Assembly (NCBI GenBank): GCA_945952425.1
Contig: CAMFIX010000076.1
Coordinates: forward strand, 1 to 9,641
Origin: an uncultured Pseudorhodobacter sp.
GTDB lineage: Bacteria > Pseudomonadota > Alphaproteobacteria > Rhodobacterales > Rhodobacteraceae
Reading direction: 5' to 3'
Length of the DNA: 9,641 bases
The notes under the pieces were generated by a model, which worked only from the letters and a program-made list of their open reading frames with translations, did not search any database and was not told the origin of the DNA. The translations under genes and the position numbers were made by a program. Of the stretch, positions 1 through 7,092 are shown one piece after another; positions within the stretch are counted from its first letter, which is position 1, and every line of letters starts with the position of its first letter.

Positions 1-383
1 ATGTGAAGGAGGGCGAGGACCGCACCTTCCTGATCCTCGACGCGGCGATGAACGACCTGGTGCGGCCCTCGATGTACGGCGCGCATCATGACATCGTGCC
101 GCTGGTCGAAAGCACGGCCGCGCCGCGGGAGTTCGACGTGGTGGGCCCGGTCTGCGAGACGGGCGACACTTTCGCAAAGGGCCGCGCCTTGGCCCCCCTG
201 GCGCCGGGCGACCTTGTGGCCTTCCGCAGCGCGGGCGCCTATGGTGCGGTCATGGCCTCGGAATACAACACCCGCCCCCTCGTTCCGGAAGTCCTCGTGC
301 GGGGGGATCAATTCGCCGTCATTCGCCAAAGACCGAGCTTTGACGAAATCCTGAACCGCGATAGCATTCCCGCATGGCTCTGA
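1..383 (+). CDS. lysA: Diaminopimelate decarboxylase, C-terminal part (partial at window start)
   Basis: LysA is a PLP-dependent fold-III decarboxylase that turns meso-diaminopimelate into L-lysine, the last step of lysine synthesis, in the cytoplasm. About 127 codons are visible of a family length near 420, so the PLP-lysine barrel domain lies upstream of the window. What remains is the C-terminal beta-barrel domain. It holds CETGD (Cys codon 153-155), the conserved active-site cysteine motif that completes the neighbouring subunit's pocket in the dimer, followed by GAYG and SEYNTRP, which are typical of the substrate/PLP-phosphate side of the family. The protein ends in a normal PAWL tail at TGA 381-383. 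The reading frame is open to base 1, with bases 1-2 ending an upstream codon; the GTG at base 3 is an internal valine, not a start. The next gene begins 14 bases downstream, so the two are probably cotranscribed. Identification is confident from motif content; the N-terminus cannot be assessed. Confidence 0.95.
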   Translation, partial: VKEGEDRTFLILDAAMNDLVRPSMYGAHHDIVPLVESTAAPREFDVVGPVCETGDTFAKGRALAPLAPGDLVAFRSAGAYGAVMASEYNTRPLVPEVLVRGDQFAVIRQRPSFDEILNRDSIPAWL

Positions 384-397
384 CCTGAAAGAGGAAG

Positions 398-2848
398 ATG
401 GCCGACGAGACGCCCCAAGCGGCGCTGAAGACGATCGAGACCCCGCTGCGCCTGACCCTCCTGGGGCTTTGGGCTGAACGTCTTGCGCGCGCCTTCTGGC
501 CGCTTTGGTCGCTGGTCATCACCGCCTTGGCGCTGGCGGCCTTCGGGCTGCAGGACAGTCTCGCGCTGGAGGCCTCGTGGTTCCTCGTCGTCTCCTTCGC
601 GCTGACCGGGGCCTGGGCGCTGGTCCATGGCTTGCGCGCCTTCCGCCGCCCCTCGCGGACCGAGGCGCTGATCCGGCTGGACAGCCGGTTGCAGGGGCGG
701 CCCATCGCGGCGCTCCTGGACACGTTGGCCACCGATGGCGACCCCGAAACGCGCGAGCTTTGGGCCGCGCACCGCGCCCGCATGGCAGCCCGCGCCGCCC
801 AGGCCCGCGCGGTCGAGCCTGACCTGAAGCTTGCCACCCGCGACCCCTATGCCCTGCGTTACATGGCGCTGACCCTGCTGGCGGTCGCGCTGCTGTTCGG
901 CTCCGTCTGGCGCGTCGCCTCGGTCGGCAGCCTGCCCGCACCCGGTTCGGGCGCCGAGGCCGCCGCGGGCCCGACCTGGGAGGGTTGGGCCGAGCCGCCC
1001 GCCTATACCAAGAAGCCCGCCCTTTACCTGCGCGACCAGACCGACGAGGCGCTGCTTCTGCCGCAGGGCACCAAGCTGCGGCTGCGGTTCTATGGCGCCC
1101 CGGGCGCGCTGATCCTGGCCGAAACGATCTCGGGGCGCACCGATGTGCCCCCCGCCAGCGCCATGCAACAGGAATTCACCGTCACCCGCTCGGGCCGGCT
1201 CGCCGTCGAGGGCGAGGGCGGGCGCGAATGGCTGGTGACCATGATCCCCGATGCCCCGCCCGCGATTGCCGCCACCGGCCAGATGGACCGCGACGGCCAG
1301 GGTCGGTTCAAACAGCCCTTCACCGCCTCGGACGATTACGGGGTGACGAAGGGCGAGGTCTCCATCGGGCTGGACCTCGCGCAGGTCACGCGGAAATACG
1401 GCTTGGCGATCGAGCCCGAGCCGGTCGCCCCGGTGACGCTTGACCTGCCCCTGCCGCAAAAGCGCGACCGCACGCAGATCACCGGCACGCTGGTCGACGA
1501 CATGTCGAAGTCGGTGCTGTCGAACCTGCCCGCCACGCTGACCTTTGCGGCCAGCGATGCGGCGGGCCAGGTCGCCCATTCCGCGCCCCTGCACACCGTG
1601 CTGCCCGGCCGCCGCTTCTTCGACCCCTTGGCCGCCGCCCTGATCGAGCAGCGCCGTGACCTGTTGTGGAACCGCGCCAATGCGCCGCGCATCGCGAACC
1701 TGTTGAAGGCCATCACCTGGGAGCCCGAGGGTCAGCCCGACCCGATCTTCCGCGACCGCGCCACCCGCGACAAGATCCGCGCCCTGATCCCGGGGCTTTC
1801 GCAGCCGCTGGACGACAAGGCCCGCGACGCCATGGCCGAGACGATGTGGAAACTCGCCATCGGCATCGAGGACGGCAAGCTCGCCGATGCCAAGGCAAGG
1901 CTGCAGCAGGCGCAGGACCGGCTGGACGAGGCGATCCGCAACGGGGCTTCTCCGGCGGAAATCGACAAGCTGATGAAGGACATGCGCGACGCCCTGAACG
2001 ACTATATGAAGCAGGAAGCGCAGAAGAACCCCGCAGGCCCCGACGAGCCCAACAAGGGCCCGCAGCAGGGCATGACGATGACGCAGGACCAGCTGCAGCA
2101 GATGCTGGACAAGCTGCAAGAGCTGATGAAAGAGGGCCGCACCGCCGAGGCGCAGCAGCTGATGGACCAGCTGCGCCAGTTCATGGACAACATGCAGGTC
2201 CAGCAGGGCCAGGGTCAGGGTCAGGGCGACGGCCAGGGCCAGGCGGGTCCGGGCGGCCAGGCGATGAAGGATCTGGGCCAGACCTTGCGCGACCAGCAGG
2301 GGCTTTCGGACGACGCGTTCCGCGACATGCAGCAGGGCGGCGATGGGGGCCAGGCCTTGGCCGACCGGCAGAAGGCCTTGCGCGACCGGATCGAGGGGAT
2401 GCGCAAGGGCGGCAACCTGCCCGGCGCCGGAACCGATCTGGGCGACAAGGGGCGGCAGAACCTGGACGATGCGGGCCGGGCGATGGACGAGGCCGAAAAG
2501 GCTTTGCGCGAGGGCGATACGTCGGGCGCGCTGGACAAGCAGGCCGAGGCTTTGGACGCCTTGCGCAACGGCATCCGCAACCTCGGGACCGCTCAGAGCC
2601 AAGCCGAAAACAACCGCGCGGCGGATGGCCAAAGCTTTGCCGAGAACGGGCCGAAGGGGCAGAAAGACCCGCTTGGCCGCGAGACGGGCGATGGCATGAC
2701 GATGGGCACCGACGGCCCGGTGCTGCAGGGCGAAGACGTCTATCGCCGGGCGCAGGACTTGCTGGACGAAATCCGCAAGCGCGCCGGAGAGCAGAACCGC
2801 AGCGCGGACGAACGCAGCTATCTGAAGCGGCTGTTGGATTTGTTCTGA
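398..2848 (+). CDS. TIGR02302/DUF4175 family membrane protein, function unknown
   Basis: This is an 816-residue protein of a family conserved in alphaproteobacteria with no established function. Three hydrophobic segments lie near residues 33-51, 60-78 and 152-172. If the N-terminus is inside, the following 640 residues would be periplasmic. After the third helix comes a WAEPPAYTKK segment characteristic of the family, then beta-rich sequence up to about residue 400. Helical charged sequence covers about 455-545, a Gln/Met-rich stretch 545-600, a Q-G repeat 602-615, and a helical C-terminus rich in Asp/Arg/Ala with family-typical ending YLKRLLDLF. The ATG at 398 is chosen because GAGGA at 391-395 precedes it; the spacing is very short (2-3 bases), and no better upstream start exists between it and lysA. 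Location after lysA and near ftsEX suggests an envelope role, but this is inference. A full-length antisense open frame exists and is treated as a GC artefact. Confidence 0.9.
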   Translation: MADETPQAALKTIETPLRLTLLGLWAERLARAFWPLWSLVITALALAAFGLQDSLALEASWFLVVSFALTGAWALVHGLRAFRRPSRTEALIRLDSRLQGRPIAALLDTLATDGDPETRELWAAHRARMAARAAQARAVEPDLKLATRDPYALRYMALTLLAVALLFGSVWRVASVGSLPAPGSGAEAAAGPTWEGWAEPPAYTKKPALYLRDQTDEALLLPQGTKLRLRFYGAPGALILAETISGRTDVPPASAMQQEFTVTRSGRLAVEGEGGREWLVTMIPDAPPAIAATGQMDRDGQGRFKQPFTASDDYGVTKGEVSIGLDLAQVTRKYGLAIEPEPVAPVTLDLPLPQKRDRTQITGTLVDDMSKSVLSNLPATLTFAASDAAGQVAHSAPLHTVLPGRRFFDPLAAALIEQRRDLLWNRANAPRIANLLKAITWEPEGQPDPIFRDRATRDKIRALIPGLSQPLDDKARDAMAETMWKLAIGIEDGKLADAKARLQQAQDRLDEAIRNGASPAEIDKLMKDMRDALNDYMKQEAQKNPAGPDEPNKGPQQGMTMTQDQLQQMLDKLQELMKEGRTAEAQQLMDQLRQFMDNMQVQQGQGQGQGDGQGQAGPGGQAMKDLGQTLRDQQGLSDDAFRDMQQGGDGGQALADRQKALRDRIEGMRKGGNLPGAGTDLGDKGRQNLDDAGRAMDEAEKALREGDTSGALDKQAEALDALRNGIRNLGTAQSQAENNRAADGQSFAENGPKGQKDPLGRETGDGMTMGTDGPVLQGEDVYRRAQDLLDEIRKRAGEQNRSADERSYLKRLLDLF
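2204..2242 (+). repeat. In-frame CAGGGY hexanucleotide repeat encoding Q-G
   Basis: Four contiguous CAGGGC/CAGGGT units occupy 2204-2227, followed by one degenerate unit (GACGGC) and a further CAGGGC-CAG. They encode the alternating Gln-Gly run at residues 603-615 of the DUF4175 protein. The unit is a multiple of three, so slippage would change the length of the linker without breaking the frame. The glycine codons alternate between GGC and GGT, which makes the tract slightly imperfect at DNA level. Confidence 0.85.
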
Positions 2849-2951
2849 GGGGCGCCGCGAGGCCGGGCGCGCGCCGGGGTACTCCCCGGCCTACGCAGCG
2901 AAGCGCGGGCTATAGTCAGTTTGCGTAGGTCGGGGCCTGCCCCGACTCTCC
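2849..2951. repeat. Palindrome cluster between convergent genes; probable bidirectional terminator/REP-like element
   Basis: Three nested or adjacent inverted repeats fill this 103-base spacer. GCCGGGG (2873-2879) pairs with CCCCGGC (2884-2890) around the loop TACT. CCTACGCA (2890-2897) pairs perfectly with TGCGTAGG (2922-2929). GTCGGGG (2929-2935) pairs with CCCCGAC (2940-2946) around CCTG. In addition GTAGG (2925-2929) can pair with CCTAC (2951-2955), which overlaps the stop codon of the minus-strand gene. No run of T follows any stem on either strand, so a classical intrinsic terminator is not shown. The shape, with GC-rich tetraloop hairpins flanking a longer stem, resembles dispersed REP-type intergenic palindromes; that assignment needs genome-wide copies and is inference. 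Confidence 0.6.
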
Positions 2952-3821
2952 CTACCCCGCCGACCCGCCGGCCAAATGTTGCAGCCAGCCGATCAGCGCC
3001 CGAAGCCGGGTGTCCAGCGCCACGCGCAAGGCGTTGATGGCGTTGACATAAACCTCCAAGACCCCCTGCAGGGTCGGCACTTTGGCCGCGATCACCGGGG
3101 CCATCACGTAAAGCGCCAGCAGGATCACCGCGATCAGCAGCGCGAAGATCAGGCCCGAGCGGAAGCCGCCCTGGGCCGCCGCGGGGCTGGCGGCGCCGGA
3201 GGTCTCGTCCTCCTCGGGATCGGCCGAGGGGTGGAGCGAGGATTTGATCTCCTCGATCTCGGGCAACAAGGCGCGCTTGCGCGGCGCTTCGGGGGCGGGC
3301 GGCGCGACGGGGTCTTCCAGCCGCGCCGAGAGGTCTTCGAGCTTGGGCGCGCGCGGCACGGCGTCCAGCGGCATCTCGGTCTGGGTCTCGATCCGCGGAC
3401 GCTCGCCGCGGCGGGCGGCGGCCTCGCGCTCGGCCTCTTCGCGCAGGACGGCCAGCACGCTTTCGTCGATGGACCGGCGCGGCACCTCGGCCACGGGTTC
3501 GGGTTCGGGCGGCTCGGGTTCGGGCGCCACGACGGGCTCAAGCTCGGGCTCCACCACGGCCGCCACCGGCGCAGGCGTCACATCGGCGGCGGCTTCGGCG
3601 GCCAGCACATCCTCGGGCTCCCACGCCGGTTCGGGCTCGGGTTCCGCATCGGCCGGGGCGCCGAACAAGGCCGCCTCTTCCTCGACCTCGGCCTTCACCT
3701 CGGGATGGACCTGGAACCACCCGTGACCGCAATTCGAACACTGCACATCCCGGCCCGAGCGCGGAATGGCCGCGTCATCGACCTCGTATTCGGCATCGCA
3801 ATTCGGGCAAACCAGCCGCAT
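2952..3821 (-). CDS. Zinc-ribbon (MJ0042-type) single-pass membrane protein
   Basis: This 289-residue protein begins MRLVCPNC and has two CxxC knuckles (Cys5/Cys8 and Cys28/Cys31) followed by GHGWF, the pattern of the MJ0042/zinc_ribbon_4-5 domain found at the N-terminus of many proteobacterial proteins of unknown role. Residues 60-109 form an acidic linker dominated by Glu-Pro pairs. A conserved-looking helix SIDESVLAVLREEAEREA lies at 117-134. One membrane helix spans about 223-246, leaving about 43 residues, predicted helical, on the far side. The likely topology is a zinc ribbon in the cytoplasm and the C-terminus in the periplasm. ATG 3821 is chosen because the family starts right at the first knuckle; another ATG seven codons upstream lacks a better ribosome site. 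It diverges from ftsE across 192 bases. Its function is unknown; the position next to ftsEX and the single-pass architecture hint at the envelope but do not prove it. Confidence 0.85.
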   Translation of the reverse strand: MRLVCPNCDAEYEVDDAAIPRSGRDVQCSNCGHGWFQVHPEVKAEVEEEAALFGAPADAEPEPEPAWEPEDVLAAEAAADVTPAPVAAVVEPELEPVVAPEPEPPEPEPVAEVPRRSIDESVLAVLREEAEREAAARRGERPRIETQTEMPLDAVPRAPKLEDLSARLEDPVAPPAPEAPRKRALLPEIEEIKSSLHPSADPEEDETSGAASPAAAQGGFRSGLIFALLIAVILLALYVMAPVIAAKVPTLQGVLEVYVNAINALRVALDTRLRALIGWLQHLAGGSAG

Positions 3822-4013
3822 CCAGAACCTGTCCCGCCACATCAAGCAGCTATTTTTCCCAAGGTTGTAGCAAGTCGCCCCGCCGCGTCCACTGGTTTGT
3901 CCCCAATTTGTTAACAATTTCCGTGCGGCCTGCAGGTTTGCATCACACGGGCGATTGAAACCGCGGCCCATCTCGGCAATTCTCCCCCCCGCCCCTTGCA
4001 GCGGAACCTGCCC
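3822..4013. promoter_or_regulatory. Divergent intergenic region for the zinc-ribbon gene and the ftsEX operon
   Basis: These 192 bases must hold the promoters for two gene blocks running in opposite directions. Bases 3905-3920 are AT-rich in a GC-rich setting and centre on the perfect palindrome TTGTTAACAA (3908-3917), extended by AA/TT after one mismatch: a candidate operator. A weak plus-strand promoter-like pair is TTGAAA (3955-3960), 17 bases, AATTCT (3978-3983), which matches the -10 consensus at only three of six positions. On the minus strand the fragment TTGCTA near 3870 has no convincing -10 partner. A C-run occupies about 3982-3990. No small open frame with a ribosome site was seen here. 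Confidence 0.5.
3908..3917. promoter_or_regulatory. AT-rich palindrome TTGTTAACAA, candidate operator
   Basis: This is a ten-base perfect palindrome with two more paired bases on each side after one mismatch. It lies 97 bases before the proposed ftsE start and 86 bases before the zinc-ribbon start. It contains TTAAC on both strands, half of the alphaproteobacterial CtrA-type TTAA-N7-TTAA signal, but the second TTAA at the right distance is absent. The binding protein, if any, is unknown. Confidence 0.35.
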
Positions 4014-4681
<668 letters not shown>

Positions 4682-4685
<4 letters not shown>

Positions 4686-5563
4686 GCGAGGCGTTTTCCG
4701 AACATTTCCACGACCGGATCGTGCCGCCCTCGGGCGCACCGGCTTGGCTCACGAGCTTTACCGCCGGGGCGATGACCTTCCTGGCGGTCTTTGCGCTGGC
4801 CCTGTCGCTGGCCGCCGACCGGCTGGCGACCCGCTGGGCCGATGCGCTGGACCGCACGGCGACGATCCGCATCTCGGCGCCCGAGGACCAGATGGCGCTG
4901 CAGACCAAGGCCGTGCTCGCGCTCTTGAAGACGACGCCGGGGATCGCTTCGTCCCGCGCGATGACGCCCGACGAGACCAAGGCCCTGCTGGAGCCCTGGT
5001 TCGGCCCCGACCTGCCGCTGACCGACCTGCCCCTGCCGCAGCTGGTCGAGCTGACCGAGACCGCGCAGGGCTATGACTCCGAAGGGCTGAAGCAGCGTCT
5101 GGCCGCCGAGGCGCCGGGCGCGGTGCTGGACGACCATTTGCGCTGGCGCAGGCCGCTCGCCCAGGCGGCGGGAACGCTGCGGGTGCTGGGGCTGACGGCC
5201 ATCGTGCTGATCGGGCTGGCGATGGCGGCGATGATAACGCTTGCGGCAAGCGCGGCGCTGGCGGCCAATGCGCAGGTCATCAAGGTCTTGCGGCTGGTGG
5301 GCGCGACGGACAGCTATATCGCCCGCGCCTTCACCCGCCGCTTTACCATGCGCGCCGGAACCGGGGCGGCGGTGGGCGCGGTGGCCGGGGCTTTGGGGGT
5401 CTTTCTTCTGCCGGCGGAGGACTCTGCCGGGGGGTTCCTGACGGGGCTGGGGTTCACCGGAGCGGGTTGGCTCTTGCCGCTCGCGCTGATACCGCTGGCG
5501 GCGCTGGTGGCCTTTGCGGCCACCCGGCTTGCCGCGTTCCGAACCTTGAAGGGCCTGACCTGA
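4682..5563 (+). CDS. ftsX: Cell-division permease-like protein FtsX
   Basis: FtsX is the membrane partner of FtsE; its large first extracytoplasmic loop contacts hydrolase activators of the EnvC or amidase type at the septum. The 293-residue sequence shows the four-helix FtsX plan: helix 1 at about 23-46, an extracytoplasmic domain of about 115 residues, helix 2 at about 166-188, a cytoplasmic amphipathic part containing VLRLVGATDSYIARAF (about 202-218) that is the family hallmark and the likely FtsE coupling helix, then helices at about 227-243 and 260-285. The GTG start at 4682 overlaps the ftsE stop. The stop TGA shares its last base with the ATG of the following acyltransferase (TGATG). 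The N-terminus before helix 1 is about 22 residues. No envC or amidase gene is present in the window, so the downstream partner must be encoded elsewhere. Confidence 0.93.
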
Positions 5564-6279
5564 TGCGCTGGTTGCTGTCGCTGATCTTCATTGTGCAGAT
5601 GTATCTCGCCATGGCGGTGATGGCCGTCGTCTTCCTGATCCCGGCGCTGATCTCGCGCCGGGCGGCCTTTGCCGCGGTGCATGCCTATTGCTGGTGGGTG
5701 CGGATGACGGCGCGGGTGCTGTGCGGGCTACGGACCGAGGTGCGCGGCCGGGTGCCCGCGGGCGAGGTGCTGATCGCCTCCAAGCACCAGAGCTTCCTGG
5801 ACATCATCCTCCTGGCCTCGGCCCTGCCCCGCCCGAAGTTCATCATGAAGCGCGAGCTGATCTGGGCGCCGTTCCTGGGGTTCTACGCCCTGCGCATTGG
5901 CTGCATCCCGGTGGACCGCGGCAAGAGGGGGGCGGCCATCGCCCGGATGAAAGAGGCGGCAAGCAAGGGCGCGACGCAGCCCGGCCAGCTCATCATCTAT
6001 CCGCAAGGCACCCGCGTGGCGCCGGGGGTGGCGATGCCCTACAAGGTCGGCGCGGGGCTCTTGTACGACCAGCTCGGCCAGGCTGCCGTGCCGGTGGCGA
6101 CCAATGTCGGGCTTTTCTGGCCGCGCCACGGCATCCTGCGCAAGCCGGGGCTCGCGGTGGTGGAGTTCCTGGACCCCATCGCCCCAGGTCTGAAGGTGCA
6201 GGACTTCATGAAGACGGTCGAGGCGCGGATCGAGACCGCCTCGGATGCGCTGATGGCCGAGGCGGGTTTCCGGCCCTGA
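5563..6279 (+). CDS. plsC: 1-acyl-sn-glycerol-3-phosphate acyltransferase (PlsC family)
   Basis: This protein transfers an acyl group to position 2 of lysophosphatidate to give phosphatidate, the precursor of membrane phospholipids, at the cytoplasmic membrane. The 238-residue protein has an N-terminal hydrophobic helix at about 4-29. It has the acyltransferase motif I HQSFLD (His75 to Asp80, the HX4D catalytic pair), motif II with GCIPVDR (113-119), and motif III YPQGTR (146-151), where Gln replaces the usual Glu of EGTR. The ATG at 5563 overlaps the ftsX stop by one base, and GAAGGG at 5548-5553 gives a ribosome site. The gene is therefore translationally linked to ftsX. The family includes lyso-ornithine-lipid acyltransferases (OlsA) with the same motifs, so the exact acceptor is not proven from sequence; the PlsC family assignment is firm. 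Confidence 0.88.
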   Translation: MRWLLSLIFIVQMYLAMAVMAVVFLIPALISRRAAFAAVHAYCWWVRMTARVLCGLRTEVRGRVPAGEVLIASKHQSFLDIILLASALPRPKFIMKRELIWAPFLGFYALRIGCIPVDRGKRGAAIARMKEAASKGATQPGQLIIYPQGTRVAPGVAMPYKVGAGLLYDQLGQAAVPVATNVGLFWPRHGILRKPGLAVVEFLDPIAPGLKVQDFMKTVEARIETASDALMAEAGFRP

Positions 6280-6288
6280 GGGTTTGCG

Positions 6289-6894
6289 ATGGACTGGATC
6301 ACCGATCTGCCGGGGCTAGAGGCGCATTATGGCACGCCAAAGCCCCCCGCGCTGCGCAAGGTGGCGCATAGGCTGACCCCGGCCTATGCCGAGTGGATCG
6401 CGCAAAGCCGCTTTTGCGTGCTGACGACAGTGGGCCCCGCCGGCACCGACGGCTCGCCGCGGGGCGACCGCGAGCCAGTGGTGCGGGTGGCCGATGCCGA
6501 GACGCTGCTCTTGCCCGACTGGCAGGGCAACGAGCGGATCGACAGCTTGCGCAACATCGTGGCGGATGGGCGGCTGAGCCTGATCTTTTTCATCGCGGGC
6601 TCCACCACGGCGATCCGGGTGAACGGGCGGGGTCGGCTGACGGCGGACGAGCCCCTGCGGGCGAACTTCGAGCGCGAAGGCAAACATCCGCGCACCGTCC
6701 TGGTGATCCGGGTCGAGGAGGTTTATTCGCAATGCGCCCGGGCGCTGCAGCGCTCGGCGCTGTGGACCGGCGGGGATCAAAGCGCGGGCCTGCCGACGGT
6801 CGGGCGGATGCTGGAAGAAGCCTCGGGCGCCGAGATCGACGGGGCGGCCTATGACGCCGAACGGGCCGGGCGGGCGCATCTGGGCTGGTGGTGA
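6289..6894 (+). CDS. Pyridoxamine 5'-phosphate oxidase-like FMN flavoprotein (TIGR04025/DR2398 type)
   Basis: This 201-residue protein has the split beta-barrel fold of PPOX-type FMN proteins. Recognisable segments are FCVLTTVGPAGTDGSPRGD (42-60), LLLPDWQGNERIDSLRNI (73-90) and, nearer the C-terminus, a VNGRGRL strand and the CARALQRSALW segment. This set is characteristic of the TIGR04025 (DR2398/MSMEG_1061) subgroup rather than true PdxH. Members are thought to bind FMN or a related flavin and carry out a redox reaction whose substrate is not established; it should not be called pdxH. ATG 6289 is nine bases after the plsC stop, with GAGGG (6278-6282) overlapping that stop, so it is the last gene of the ftsEX-plsC run. 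A GC hairpin starts directly after its stop. The functional link to cell division or lipid synthesis is not evident and may be only positional. Confidence 0.85.
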   Translation: MDWITDLPGLEAHYGTPKPPALRKVAHRLTPAYAEWIAQSRFCVLTTVGPAGTDGSPRGDREPVVRVADAETLLLPDWQGNERIDSLRNIVADGRLSLIFFIAGSTTAIRVNGRGRLTADEPLRANFEREGKHPRTVLVIRVEEVYSQCARALQRSALWTGGDQSAGLPTVGRMLEEASGAEIDGAAYDAERAGRAHLGWW

Positions 6895-6909
6895 GGGGGC
6901 GCTGCCCCC
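6895..6909 (+). terminator. GC hairpin directly after the PPOX stop codon
   Basis: GGGGGC (6895-6900) pairs with GCCCCC (6904-6909) around GCT, starting at the base after the stop TGA. No T-run follows, so it is a stable 3' structure rather than a textbook intrinsic terminator. Similar GGGGGCGCTGCCCCC elements often follow genes in Rhodobacterales genomes, as I recall. Confidence 0.5.
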
Positions 6910-6920
6910 GCCTGCGGCCC

Positions 6921-6996
6921 CCCGGGATATTTGGACCAATGTGAAAACAAGAGGGCCGCGCGCCCTTGCCCTTTCACCTTGGCGAAATATCCCCCG
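6921..6996. repeat. Two inverted copies of a GGGATATTT...TGAAA intergenic element between convergent genes
   Basis: The plus strand reads GGGATATTT at 6924-6932, followed by GGACCAA, then TGAAA at 6942-6946. The minus strand carries GGGATATTT at 6993-6985, followed by CGCCAA, then TGAAA at 6976-6972. Each copy lies downstream of one of the two convergent genes and points away from it, so the two form a large imperfect inverted repeat. The centre has a small extra stem, AGGGC (6952-6956) with GCCCT (6962-6966). I recall GGGATATTTGG-type sequences as frequent 3' intergenic elements in Rhodobacterales; copy number in this genome cannot be seen here. The probable role is transcript 3'-end formation or stabilisation. 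Confidence 0.6.
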
Positions 6997-7004
6997 CGGC
7001 GCGC

Positions 7005-7042
7005 CGTGCCGATCCGGTTGGCCCGAGCCGGTTGGCGGCACG
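7005..7042. repeat. Hairpin with internal 14-base direct repeat downstream of accA
   Basis: CGTGCCG (7005-7011) pairs with CGGCACG (7036-7042). Inside, CCGG (7014-7017) pairs with CCGG (7028-7031). The nonamer CCGGTTGGC occurs twice, at 7014-7022 and 7028-7036, with a 14-base period. The hairpin begins 50 bases beyond the accA stop on the minus strand. There is no T-run after it in either direction. It may protect or end the accA transcript. The rest of 7043-7092 holds no gene. Confidence 0.45.
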
Positions 7043-7092
7043 CCAGAGGCGAGAGAAAAGACTTGCGCGCCAGCGCTCTATTCGGCGACCGT

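Noticed and set aside
308..2632. 774-codon open frame on the minus strand across the DUF4175 gene
   Set aside because: It is rich in Arg, Gln, Gly and His in low-complexity order, has no recognisable domain, and lies antisense to a family-matched gene. High third-position GC removes stop codons from the complementary frames.
1666..2928. 420-codon plus-strand frame overlapping the 3' half of the DUF4175 gene
   Set aside because: It is an Arg/Gly/Pro-rich shadow frame with no ribosome site and no family resemblance.
3996..4013. TTG start for FtsE six codons upstream
   Set aside because: It lacks a ribosome site (only a C-run precedes it) and adds residues not found in the family.
5467..5562. 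Longer PlsC start inside ftsX
   Set aside because: The upstream part is a shadow of the last ftsX helix; ATG 5563 has GAAGGG at a good distance and a normal hydrophobic N-terminus.
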